A DNA stretch of 64,000 nucleotides from contig CAZRAU010000006.1 in NCBI GenBank assembly GCA_964598025.1, positions 1 to 64,000 of the forward strand. The letters are read 5' to 3'. Shown here piece by piece: positions 25,606-33,405 of this stretch. The stretch is from JALGWN01 sp964598025 (lineage in GTDB: Bacteria; Arandabacterota; Arandabacteria; Arandabacterales; Arandabacteraceae). The position numbers were made by a program, and so were the translations under genes. Position 1 is the stretch's first letter, and each line of letters starts with the position of its first letter. Below the pieces are notes generated by a model. It had not been told where the DNA came from. It did not search any database and saw only the letters and a program-made list of their open reading frames with translations.

Positions 25606-25902
25606 ATGGCGGTAGCGGAGATCAGCGTGGTTCCGGTAGGTACCGGAAACGCCAGCATAAGCGACTACGTTGCAAGGGCCTTCAAGATCGTGAAGGAAAG
25701 CGGTCTCAAGTACGAACTCTCCTCGATGGCCACGAATCTAGAGGGTGACATACCCGACATCATGGAGGTGGCAAGGAAGATCCACGAGAGCGCTTTCGAG
25801 CAAGGTGCGGTCAGAGTACTTACCTCGCTCAAAATAGACGACAGGCGCGACAAACCGCTGACCATGGACGGCAAGCGAGATGCGGTGATGAAAAGGGTGT
25901 GA
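25606..25902 (+). CDS. MTH1187/YqgV-type thiamine-binding domain protein
   Basis: The 98-residue ferredoxin-fold protein of the MTH1187 (DUF77) family has EISVVPVGTGNASISDYVA at the start and YELSSMATNLEGDIPDIMEV in the middle, where ligand-contacting residues lie in thiamine/HMP-binding members. ATG 25606 is preceded by GGGGGTGG. It probably binds a small cationic vitamin or intermediate. No thiamine pathway gene is nearby. Confidence 0.85.
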   Translation: MAVAEISVVPVGTGNASISDYVARAFKIVKESGLKYELSSMATNLEGDIPDIMEVARKIHESAFEQGAVRVLTSLKIDDRRDKPLTMDGKRDAVMKRV

Positions 25903-26036
25903 CCCGGTGCCCACCCCGCCACCTCGGCATTGCAGGTTTCTTGCCGAAGCATGACCGGCCACCTGCAATGCACGGGACTCGGGCGTTATCACACTGGGGT
26001 GGGGGCTATGCGAAGCTGCCTGAACCTCTATGGTCG

Positions 26037-26618
26037 TCAGGGTGTGGTGCCTGGCTTGAAGGTCCGGGTGCTCGTGAGCTTGTTATCCCGGAATATGAAC
26101 TGCTTACCGTCCTCCGCATAGATCCATCTCTCAACCACTGCTCCGGCTCTGTCCTCACGATAGCGATTTGAAGGGTTGCCATAGGTATCGTAGATTTCCT
26201 TCTTGTCGCCCTCGAGTCCCGCGACCCAGTACGCCGCCCTGAATTCCCGCCTGTCCCGTTTGCCGTGGACTTCAATCAGGGTCTCAAGCAGCTCTTCGCG
26301 AGTCATCTCCTTCGGAGGGGTTGGCCCTGCCTCTGCAGGCACCGCTTCCTCCTCCGTAGGGGTTACTTCAGCCTCGGAAGTAGTATCCGCTTTGGGATTA
26401 ACCACATCTTCCAGATGGACTCCCTCTTCCGGGGCAATCTCCTCTTCCGGAGCAAGCTCTTCCTCGGGAGCGATCTCCCCTTCGGGGGTCACCTCCTCCT
26501 CGGCTGTAAGGTCCTCTTCTTCGGAGGGGCTTTTGGTGTCCCGGGCAAGGGACTGACCACAAAAGGCCAAACCAAGAATCAGCAGCAGAGACAGGAACGC
26601 GACTTCAAGCTTCATCAT
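26037..26618 (-). CDS. Secreted protein with Glu-rich repeat linker and C-terminal small beta domain
   Basis: The 193-residue protein has a signal peptide (LSLLLILGLAFCG). Residues about 33-65 are a tandem acidic repeat of the type APEEE (EGEIAPEEELAPEEEIAPEE), then an acidic/Pro linker. The C-terminal 75 residues (EIYDTYGNPSNRYRE, VERWIYAEDGKQFIF) look like a folded SmpA/OmlA-like beta unit. ATG 26618 follows GGGAGGGATG. It lies downstream of the minor-pilin operon in the same orientation, separated by 130 bases. Function is unknown. Confidence 0.75.
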   Translation of the reverse strand: MMKLEVAFLSLLLILGLAFCGQSLARDTKSPSEEEDLTAEEEVTPEGEIAPEEELAPEEEIAPEEGVHLEDVVNPKADTTSEAEVTPTEEEAVPAEAGPTPPKEMTREELLETLIEVHGKRDRREFRAAYWVAGLEGDKKEIYDTYGNPSNRYREDRAGAVVERWIYAEDGKQFIFRDNKLTSTRTFKPGTTP

Positions 26619-26748
26619 GACTCATCCCTCCCACACCAGTAGGATATCACATCCGCCGGATCGGTTCAATGCTGTCCATCAAAGGTCTACTATGAATGAC
26701 ATCGGGAATAGGAACAGACAACTTGACCCGATATGGCACATCCCCCAC

Positions 26749-26973
26749 TCACATGGCACCTCTCCACACCTGCGGGGATTCAGGCGGCTTCGGTTCCGGC
26801 TGCTCGTCCTGAGCGGGCTCTGCCGCAGTTTCAACACTAATGGGCTCTGCCGTGAGGACCATTTCCACCTCGGCCGGCCGCAATGACCTGACGACCGACG
26901 AAATGAAGAGGTAGGACACCACGACCAGAGCGATGATGACCAGATATCCTCTGAAAGAGCTGCTCCTGCTCAT
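26749..26973 (-). CDS. Small bitopic membrane protein of the pilin operon
   Basis: The 74-residue protein has one membrane helix (YLVIIALVVVSYLFISSVV) and a Pro/Glu-rich tail (EPAQDEQPEPKPPESP), N-terminus inside by charge. Its start overlaps the PilX-like stop by 4 bases (ATGA), so it is translationally coupled to the minor pilins. It is a plausible assembly or alignment factor; I recognise no family. Confidence 0.72.
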   Translation of the reverse strand: MSRSSSFRGYLVIIALVVVSYLFISSVVRSLRPAEVEMVLTAEPISVETAAEPAQDEQPEPKPPESPQVWRGAM

Positions 26974-28595
26974 ACCTCCCTCCAGACTGTAGTATGCGGT
27001 ACCGGCCTATCTATCTTGAACACAGAGGTGAGCGGGTAATATGGGGGTTCGAGGCCTCTACGGTCGTAGCTGAAGTGCCTTCCGTATCCTGTACTGGAAC
27101 CATAACTTGTGAATGTTCCAAAAGCGCCGTAGTACCGCTGCACGGCGCCGCCTCGCAGATGTACCTGGCCCCTGTAGCCACCGTGATTGTAATTGTCCAC
27201 TTTGAAAGCGCCGTCTTCGCCGGCCGCAAACACGAATGCATCGATCATCAGCTCGTTGGGTGCCGATGTGGTTATCCTGACATCACCCCCGGAGGAGTAA
27301 AGCCCGAGAATCCCGACCCCGTTCTCGATATCCTCGTAGACAATATCGCTCTCTACAAGTATGTCGTCCTCGGCGGTGACGGTCACCTGGGTATCTTCTT
27401 CTATGGTCGGGACCGGAGCGCCGCTCACCCTTGGCCCTCCTCCGACCTGTTGCATGCTCCCGGTGCCGTATATCATCCCTCGGGGTAGACCCGCATAGAA
27501 CGTGGAATCCGTGCCGGCATAAACCTTGGTTCGGTTGTTTTTCTTATCGAGGACCACTGTCTTTGTGGTGCCGTTGTCATGGATCAGCAGGTAGTTCTGG
27601 AATCCATCAGCATCGATTGAGAACTTGAGCTTGTCCAGATCGCCGACCACGTATATGCCGCCTTTGACGGACGTGGTGTCGTTCGGCACGTAGATCCCCT
27701 CAGGGATGGGCGCGGGATCGAGCGGATCCAACCCTAGCGCTGTCTTCCTCTGGGCAGTTGAGAGTTCCGCGGTATTCGTCGCTGAGTAACCGAGCGCCGC
27801 CCTCTCCTGACTGAAGGAGTTCTCAGGCAAAGCGATCTCGTCGACACCTCGGTCGAAGCCCCCATAAAAATTGGGCACATCCCGGTCTCCATTTCGGTCC
27901 GCATTGAGGTTTATGGGGTGGCCGTTATTGTAATAGGATGCCGTCAGAGGTACGGATGTCACAAGATCCTCGAAGGTCGGGAAGTAGGCGAACCTCAGTC
28001 TCCCGTTACTGTGCACACGACCGTCGAAGTAGCCGGTCGTGTGGAACCAGATCTCGGAGCCTTCCGGCGTATAGTGAACATCTGTGAATACCAGATAGTC
28101 GGCGAACGAGCCTCGGGACGCGCTGAGTCTGAGGACGCCCTTGGATACTATGTTGCTGCTGCCGCCGAGGAATGAGTTTCCCGTCGCAACCGAGACATAG
28201 TTGTAGTTAAATGTCTGGCTGGTCGAAATGAGCATGCTGTCGGCGAACTCGAACGTGGTGACTGCCCCGAAACCAAGATCATCGCTTTCATAGCTCAGCC
28301 CCCCGGAGGGAAAGAAATCAAGGGGGTCGGTTATTATCGGTCCGGTTCCGGACCAGACGCCCATCAAGCTCTCCATCCTGGCCTGGCTGAAGTCGGTCAT
28401 CTGTTGTTTGGCCACCTCGACGGCTGAATCGCAGCTATAAAGGGCCTGCTTCGCGACTCTGTCGTTAAGCGTTATGCCCTTCTCCGTAACGGACAGGCTT
28501 ACGATGGCCACGACCATGCCGGAGATGAGCATGGTGAGGACGAGCGCGATGACGAGCGCGGTGCCCGATTCCCCTTTGAGTACTGAGTGTCCCAT
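26970..28595 (-). CDS. PilX-like minor pilin / pilus assembly protein
   Basis: The 541-residue protein starts with GESGTALVIALVLTMLISGM followed by VVAIVSLSV, the single hydrophobic helix of PilX-type N-termini, with Gly-Glu-Ser-Gly in place of a classical prepilin site. The large extracellular part (about 480 residues) is beta-rich with Gly/Asn/Asp loops and is far longer than typical PilX (about 150-200). ATG 28595 is one base after the upstream stop. It is the fourth gene of a minor-pilin operon. The large domain may be an adhesin or cargo domain. Confidence 0.8.
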   Translation of the reverse strand: MGHSVLKGESGTALVIALVLTMLISGMVVAIVSLSVTEKGITLNDRVAKQALYSCDSAVEVAKQQMTDFSQARMESLMGVWSGTGPIITDPLDFFPSGGLSYESDDLGFGAVTTFEFADSMLISTSQTFNYNYVSVATGNSFLGGSSNIVSKGVLRLSASRGSFADYLVFTDVHYTPEGSEIWFHTTGYFDGRVHSNGRLRFAYFPTFEDLVTSVPLTASYYNNGHPINLNADRNGDRDVPNFYGGFDRGVDEIALPENSFSQERAALGYSATNTAELSTAQRKTALGLDPLDPAPIPEGIYVPNDTTSVKGGIYVVGDLDKLKFSIDADGFQNYLLIHDNGTTKTVVLDKKNNRTKVYAGTDSTFYAGLPRGMIYGTGSMQQVGGGPRVSGAPVPTIEEDTQVTVTAEDDILVESDIVYEDIENGVGILGLYSSGGDVRITTSAPNELMIDAFVFAAGEDGAFKVDNYNHGGYRGQVHLRGGAVQRYYGAFGTFTSYGSSTGYGRHFSYDRRGLEPPYYPLTSVFKIDRPVPHTTVWREV

Positions 28596-28596
28596 T

Positions 28597-29463
28597 TCAC
28601 AAACACCTCGGTTTTGCAGTGGAAGAAAGCCTCGTTGTCGGTTTGTCAAGACTCGAATCTGACGACGCCTCTATGGTCAGTATTACCGACTCTATGAGCG
28701 ATGGGTTGGAGGGATAGGTCACTATGGTTTGATCCTTGAGCCCGTACTGCAGTTCGAGATGGCGTACATGGTCGCTGATCACCCTGGGTTCCTGTCCTTC
28801 TACATGCCGCATGATACTGCTGCGGTTGCTATCGGAGGTATCGATGTAATAGCTCACCATCTGCATCTTGATGACCTGGCTGTTGACGGGATACCCCCCC
28901 GGCGGCCAGTGGCTGTGCCCGCTTACGATGTTGTAAGGTGAGCTTGTGTCGTGAAAGAGATCTCTCCCTTCTATGCCGGTGATCTGGAAGAGATTCGCAA
29001 AAGGGCCGCTTGTCACGGCTACGAGAGCACCGACCTCGAAGCCGTCATTGCTGTGGACCTCAATGGCATTCTGGGGCAGGAGCATGGGTTGACGGAGGGA
29101 CGTCTCCACGTCGTCGAGTTGTCCGAGAATCGTGAGATTCCCGGAGGTATCCGGGTTCACCGGGTACAGAGTCAGCGAATCACCGGATGCATCGGAGGTG
29201 ACTATGGGTATCGCAAGCCCGCTCCCGGCCATACGGATCTCGCGGATCAGGAAATCGAGGGCGGATCTCGCGTTCTGCCTTGCCTCAACGGCATTGTAGG
29301 TTTTGTCACGGGACTGCTCGTTTCTGCCCAAAATACCCATGAGAACCCCAATCACCGTCACGAATACCAGCCCGGCAATCATGACTTCAATCAGGGTGAA
29401 CCCATGTTCGTTCAAGCGCATGCGATGCGTGAATCTGCTTTCGTGTCTAGTCATTCCAATCAC
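28597..29463 (-). CDS. PilW-like minor pilin
   Basis: The 288-residue protein has the type IV prepilin signature EHGFTLIEVMIAGLVFVTVI (cleavage between Gly and Phe by PilD). The Glu at +5 and the rest of the N-terminal helix are normal. The C-terminal part (LIREIRMAGSGLAIP) matches PilW-type pseudopilins. The start at 29463 overlaps the PilV stop by 4 bases. Minor pilins prime pilus assembly and sit at the tip. Confidence 0.88.
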   Translation of the reverse strand: MIGMTRHESRFTHRMRLNEHGFTLIEVMIAGLVFVTVIGVLMGILGRNEQSRDKTYNAVEARQNARSALDFLIREIRMAGSGLAIPIVTSDASGDSLTLYPVNPDTSGNLTILGQLDDVETSLRQPMLLPQNAIEVHSNDGFEVGALVAVTSGPFANLFQITGIEGRDLFHDTSSPYNIVSGHSHWPPGGYPVNSQVIKMQMVSYYIDTSDSNRSSIMRHVEGQEPRVISDHVRHLELQYGLKDQTIVTYPSNPSLIESVILTIEASSDSSLDKPTTRLSSTAKPRCL

Positions 29464-29864
29464 CTTCCGGCGCTAGCGAGCACCGCCCAGAGGCTGACGC
29501 TGTCCTGGGAATAAGTGTACCAGGCTATCTTGACTATCACCTTCTTACATCCTGCAATGGGTTGGTCTTCATAGACAGTCCAAGTCCTGTCAAAGACGCC
29601 GTTGATTGGATTGGCAATGTCATCATGCACGTAGGTGGCGTCAAGATCGGGGTCATCATATGCAAGTGTGTGGAGATCCTCCAGCTTCTCCTGGGCCATC
29701 TGCAGCGCTTTGGTCGTCACTCCGGACTTCCCCACATCGCGAGTGGTGCTGGGGAAGATAATGGAGAGCCCCATTATACCGATGGCCACCACAGTGAGTG
29801 CGACGACCACCTCTATCAATGTGAACCCCTGCTGATTCTTCGTTATCTGCGGTTTTCGCATCAT
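29460..29864 (-). CDS. PilV-like minor pilin
   Basis: The 134-residue protein has the prepilin motif QQGFTLIEVVVALTVVAIGI, followed by GLSIIFPSTTRDVGKSG and a short beta domain. It lies 6 bases after the GspH/FimT-like gene and overlaps the PilW-like gene. Confidence 0.88.
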   Translation of the reverse strand: MMRKPQITKNQQGFTLIEVVVALTVVAIGIMGLSIIFPSTTRDVGKSGVTTKALQMAQEKLEDLHTLAYDDPDLDATYVHDDIANPINGVFDRTWTVYEDQPIAGCKKVIVKIAWYTYSQDSVSLWAVLASAGR

Positions 29865-29870
29865 GACGGA

Positions 29871-30368
29871 TCACTCCACTCTTGTTTGACCGCTGGCCGT
29901 AATCGACACTTTTCTCCTGCTCATGTGTTCGCTATCCGAGATCTCCACATATCCACCGGTCGTCCCGTCCTTAAGTGTTCCTCTTGGGAAGAAGATCACC
30001 ACGCCCGCCGGATCCAGGTTGATGTCGGTAAGGGAGAAGTCGCCACGGAGTTCCCTTGTCCTCACCACTTCCTCACCCGTATCAATCTGCCCGTTTCCGC
30101 TGTTTGCCGGCGTACCGGAACCGTCGTCTTTGAACTCCGTGTAGCTATTGTCGTCAGTATCGAATAGGACCGAATAGGGTACGGAGCCGGCAATCGCCTT
30201 CTGCCTGGCGTGCCAAAGATCGGCGGACAGTTGCTTCGTGGTCGCCTTGAGCCCCGCGGATCTGCCGAAAGAGCCCATCGCCATTACCGAGACAGCTGCC
30301 AGTATTCCCATTATTGCTACGACGACCATCAGCTCGATTATCGTGAAACCTCGCTGTCCTCTTTCCAT
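29871..30368 (-). CDS. GspH/FimT-like pseudopilin, first gene of the minor-pilin operon
   Basis: The 165-residue protein has the prepilin motif QRGFTIIELMVVVAIMGILA and a GspH/FimT body (LSADLWHARQKAIAGSVPYS). ATG 30368 is chosen because GGAGGTGG lies just upstream; a frame back to 30401 would cross the promoter. The gene order FimT, PilV, PilW, PilX matches type IV pilus minor-pilin operons. PilY1 and PilE genes are not found after it. Confidence 0.88.
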   Translation of the reverse strand: MERGQRGFTIIELMVVVAIMGILAAVSVMAMGSFGRSAGLKATTKQLSADLWHARQKAIAGSVPYSVLFDTDDNSYTEFKDDGSGTPANSGNGQIDTGEEVVRTRELRGDFSLTDINLDPAGVVIFFPRGTLKDGTTGGYVEISDSEHMSRRKVSITASGQTRVE

Positions 30369-30396
30369 TTGATTCCACCTCCGCTCAGCATGATAA

Positions 30397-30412
30397 TGCA
30401 AAGTTCATGCCT
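30397..30412 (-). promoter_or_regulatory. Sigma-54-type (-24/-12) promoter of the minor-pilin operon
   Basis: On the minus strand: AGGCAT, GAACT, TTGCA. The invariant GG and GC doublets are exactly 10 bases apart, as required for RpoN. The predicted start near 30386 leaves an 18-base leader holding the GGAGGTGG SD. Confidence 0.6.
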
Positions 30413-30880
30413 GGTAGGTCACAGGGATATCCCGCTCTGGGACATCCCTCGCGTTCGCCAATCGCCCGGGGCCGATGAGTCCGGCACATCCGAACATGAT
30501 GTCGGGATTTTTGGCGGTGAATTGCAGTCCTGTTGGTATTCTTGGTGAAGTCTGCCCCGAATCGCCGACGTCCGGCACCAGCTGGCTCAGCTGAGCAGGC
30601 CAAAGGGATCTGCGCCGGTACGATCGTGGGCCGTGCTCTTCGCACTGCAGCAGTGCATAATGCATCTGCCCTCATCTCGCAGATTGCATCGCGACTGAGT
30701 GCAGTCTGACCGTGAGGCATCATCCGAGCGGGCCGACAGGAAGGCCGGGCACCGACGTGACAATCCCGATTGACACGCCGTGCTTCGGAATGTTCTTGAC
30801 TGAAGGCGTCCCCTGGTGGAACATAATCAATGTCGGTAAGAAGGAGGACCAGTCCTGCCCGGAGGAATCCCCAAAGAACT
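30413..30880. other. Gene-free stretch
   Basis: About 470 bases between the divergent pilin operon and the membrane protein gene. Open frames exist on the minus strand (to 112 codons) but have no SD, no recognisable motif and rare-looking composition. No RNA gene, terminator or repeat was seen. Confidence 0.5.
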
Positions 30881-30890
30881 GAGAGTAAGT

Positions 30891-31436
30891 GTGCTCACCG
30901 TCTTCGGAGTGCTCTCCACGATCGGCATCGGACTGATGCTCCACCGTATCCCGGCCCTTGGCCGGTTGGTTCTCAAAGGTCAGAACGCATTTGTGATCTT
31001 CAACATCTATGGGTTGGCCTTCTCCCTGATCGGCTCCGCCTCAACGGTTATGCGCAGGAGGGACACGACCATCCTGATTCTCGCAGCAACTGTAATGTGG
31101 GGCATCTTTATGGCTAGAGGGATGTCCTCAGAAATGATACGCTTCCTTCTCTTCGCCGCGCTCATAACCATAGGGCTTCGGATCGGTGGGCGACGAGTGG
31201 CGATGGCTTCGAGTGCGGCCAGGATAGGTTTGAACACCCTGATTGGAGGCGCAATGGCGGGGATTGGTGGCATGATATACTACGGTGTGGGGGGGCTTCT
31301 TGGGGCGCCCGATGCTGCTACTGCCGGGGGTGTGGCCGTGGGCCTTCTCTGGGGTCTCTCACTTGGGGTGGCGGTCAACCTGGGTGTGGTTTCAGGCAGC
31401 GAGGTGGTGGATTGCATAGCCGGGAAGGCAAGATAG
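30891..31436 (+). CDS. Hydrophobic membrane protein of unknown function
   Basis: The 181-residue protein has about five to six membrane segments (for example TVFGVLSTIGIGLMLHRI, ILILAATVMWGIFMA, GGVAVGLLWGLSLGVAV) separated by short basic loops (MRRRD, GGRRVAMA). No family is recognised. The GTG at 30891 is the first listed start; the frame is open a little further upstream through GGAGGAATCCCC, so the true start is uncertain. The end overlaps the start of the DUF72 gene by 25 bases. Confidence 0.65.
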   Translation: MLTVFGVLSTIGIGLMLHRIPALGRLVLKGQNAFVIFNIYGLAFSLIGSASTVMRRRDTTILILAATVMWGIFMARGMSSEMIRFLLFAALITIGLRIGGRRVAMASSAARIGLNTLIGGAMAGIGGMIYYGVGGLLGAPDAATAGGVAVGLLWGLSLGVAVNLGVVSGSEVVDCIAGKAR

Positions 31437-32203
31437 TAGTCGGGACCTCCGGTTACAGCTTCGATGACTGGGTGGGGACCTTCTATCCCGAACGGACCAA
31501 AAAGGGAGACATGCTGAAGGAGTATTCGAAGCACTTCAGTTGTGTGGAGGTCAACTCGACCTATTACAGAATCCCACACCCTGTGGTTCTCAGGCGAATG
31601 GAAGAGAAGACCCCGCCCGGGTTTGAATTCGTCATAAAAGCCAATCAAGAGATGACTCATAAGGGGTCCAGGGATATTGCTCTCTATCGGGGTTTCATGG
31701 ATGCAATCCGGCCGATCATAGAGGCCGGCAAGTTCCAAGGCGTGATTGCCCAGTTCCCCTGGGGCTTCAAGCATTCAGTCGAGAATCTCGCCCATCTCAA
31801 GTTCCTCAAGGATCGGTTCAGCGATTGCCCGCTATTTGTGGAATTTCGTAACCGCAGTTGGATCACGGAAGATGTCTTTGGGGAACTGGAGAATACCGGT
31901 ATCGGATACTGCTCGGTTGACGAACCGCGGCTCACAACTCTGGTTCCGCCGGTAGCCAGGGTGACCACAAACTTGGGGTACGTGAGGCTCCACGGCAGGA
32001 ATGCTAAGAACTGGTGGGGTCGGGGTGGTGGGGACAGATACGACTATCTGTATAGTGAAGAAGAACTCAAGGAATGGGTGGCGAAGATACAGACAATGTC
32101 ACAGAAGGCCGGGAAGACTTTCGTTTTCTTCAACAACTGCCATGCCGGGCAGGCTGCTCGCAATGCCCAGCTGATGAAGGATCTTCTGGGCCTCCCACTC
32201 TAG
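31412..32203 (+). CDS. DUF72 (YecE-like) protein
   Basis: The 263-residue TIM-barrel-like protein of the DUF72 family has VVGTSGYSFDDWVGTFYPER at the start, CVEVNSTYYRIP, FEFVIKANQEMTH, and FVEFRNRSWI at the strands that carry conserved acidic and aromatic residues. FFNNCHAGQAARNA at the end is the family C-terminal motif. Biochemical function is unknown. The start is TTG 31412, inside the preceding gene. Confidence 0.92.
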   Translation: MHSREGKIVVGTSGYSFDDWVGTFYPERTKKGDMLKEYSKHFSCVEVNSTYYRIPHPVVLRRMEEKTPPGFEFVIKANQEMTHKGSRDIALYRGFMDAIRPIIEAGKFQGVIAQFPWGFKHSVENLAHLKFLKDRFSDCPLFVEFRNRSWITEDVFGELENTGIGYCSVDEPRLTTLVPPVARVTTNLGYVRLHGRNAKNWWGRGGGDRYDYLYSEEELKEWVAKIQTMSQKAGKTFVFFNNCHAGQAARNAQLMKDLLGLPL

Positions 32204-32221
32204 CCACGTTCAAAAAGCAAA

Positions 32222-32242
32222 GGGAGCCGAATGTCGGCTCCC
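32222..32242. terminator. Intrinsic terminator between convergent genes
   Basis: GGGAGCCGA, loop ATG, TCGGCTCCC is a perfect 9-bp stem. On the minus strand it is followed by TTTGCTTTTT, so it terminates the dockerin gene. The plus-strand side is only moderately T-rich. Confidence 0.85.
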
Positions 32243-32269
32243 TTGACTTCTTGTCTTGTGACCCGGCGA

Positions 32270-32857
32270 CTATGGGCAGGCGTGCAGGTAATGCGACGCG
32301 AAAGTGACGAAATCGACCAGGTCCACAATACCATCGCAGTTATAATCACAGCAGGGATCCGCTGTCAAATAGGCAGATGCGAAATTAACGAAATCGACCA
32401 GGTTGACAATGCAGTCCCCATTGTTGTCAGGGCTCGCGATGAATATGATGTTGCTGGGGTTGAAGACTATTCCTTCGGAGTCTGCACCCCACTGCATATC
32501 TCCGCAGCCACCGAAATCAGTGTAATAGAAAATGGCCTCCCCGTTTATGTCGGTAGTGCCGGTCTGAGGATCCTCACCGGGGCAGAAACAGAAGGGGCCT
32601 CCTGTCACAGGGATGGCATAGCAGTTGACAATCTTACCCGGAAGCGGGTCGCCGTAGATGTTTCTCACCGTAACGGTTACCTTGACGCGTCCCATGTCGC
32701 TTGCCGGGCAAACCACCGCAGTATTGGGATTGCAAGTGGGTGTGAGTTCTCCGACTGCCACGACGGTGGAGGTGCTAGCCGAAGGAATTCCCGCGGATGC
32801 GGCTGTCGCAACCGCCAGACTCAGTACAGCCAAAATCGAAATCAGAAGAGTTCTCAT
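32270..32857 (-). CDS. Secreted protein with C-terminal dockerin type I domain
   Basis: The 195-residue protein has a signal peptide (MRTLLISILAVLSLAVATAA) and a middle Ig-like segment (GRVKVTVTVRNIYGDPLPGK, TTDINGEAIFYYTD, which resemble a bacterial Ig/Big-like strand set). It ends with two calcium-loop-plus-helix repeats: DNNGDCIVNLVDFVNFASAY and DYNCDGIVDLVDFVTFASHY, a dockerin type I unit. Dockerins usually bind cohesins; no cohesin is visible in the window. ATG 32857 has GGAGGT upstream. Confidence 0.9.
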   Translation of the reverse strand: MRTLLISILAVLSLAVATAASAGIPSASTSTVVAVGELTPTCNPNTAVVCPASDMGRVKVTVTVRNIYGDPLPGKIVNCYAIPVTGGPFCFCPGEDPQTGTTDINGEAIFYYTDFGGCGDMQWGADSEGIVFNPSNIIFIASPDNNGDCIVNLVDFVNFASAYLTADPCCDYNCDGIVDLVDFVTFASHYLHACP

Positions 32858-32969
32858 TACTTTACCTCCATCTTGGTTGCCCTTTCCCAAAGTTCCCTGT
32901 CCTGGATACGCACCTCCCTTCCGCCAATTACAACTCGAGAATCGATATCTCTATTCAATGTCATTTTAA

Positions 32970-32999
32970 AGCATACCATAATTAAACACGTATTGTCAA
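32970..32999 (-). promoter_or_regulatory. Sigma-70-type promoter of the dockerin gene
   Basis: On the minus strand: TTGACA, 18-base spacer, TATGCT. The leader of about 110 bases contains an extra AAGGGAGGTG (32911-32920) 54 bases before the start codon. Confidence 0.8.
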
Positions 33000-33004
33000 G
33001 CGTT

Positions 33005-33395
33005 CCAGGCTGCTACGGCCTACTCTGTTTCACGGGATAACCCTGCACAATCGCCACCGGTTCTTCGGTGCGGGGTCACCCATTATATCGGCCGGCCCGA
33101 TCACCTCCTTTCGATGCCAAGCAAGGCTCCCTGGTTTTGCGCAATGAATGATGCTGATAGCCTCGCTTACTACTATCACTGCAGACTTCATTCTGCCGGA
33201 TGGATACAGATCGCGGCTACAGCTCTATTCCCATAGGACGAAGCCAGTGTACCAGATTGTGTCATGCAAGTCAAGGCAATCACGCGGTTACCCTGCAATG
33301 CTATTCCAGTGTTGACCCCGGGGGAGCTCCGCTGGTAGCATCTCGTTGTACCGACCGGGACGCCGATCCCATGGGTGTCCCGAGGGTATCAGGAA
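33005..33395. other. Gene-free stretch
   Basis: About 390 bases between the dockerin promoter and the M28 peptidase gene. It contains GATCACCTCCTTTC (33099-33112), identical to a 16S rRNA 3' tail but without the rest of the rRNA. Nothing else is recognisable. Confidence 0.5.
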
Positions 33396-33405
33396 AGGGG
33401 CTAAC

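Noticed and set aside
26400..26520. The repetitive stretch in the 26037 gene as a DNA repeat element
   Set aside because: It is a coding tandem repeat (APEEE type) within a secreted protein and is explained by the protein's acidic linker.
30385..30944. Open frames of 74-112 codons on the minus strand upstream of the pilin operon
   Set aside because: They have no SD and no recognisable motif, and one crosses the sigma-54-type promoter. I regard them as non-coding.
33099..33112. GATCACCTCCTTTC, identical to a 16S rRNA 3' tail
   Set aside because: None of the preceding conserved 16S sequence is present. On the other strand it is simply a strong SD-like string. A chance match or decayed leader is more likely.
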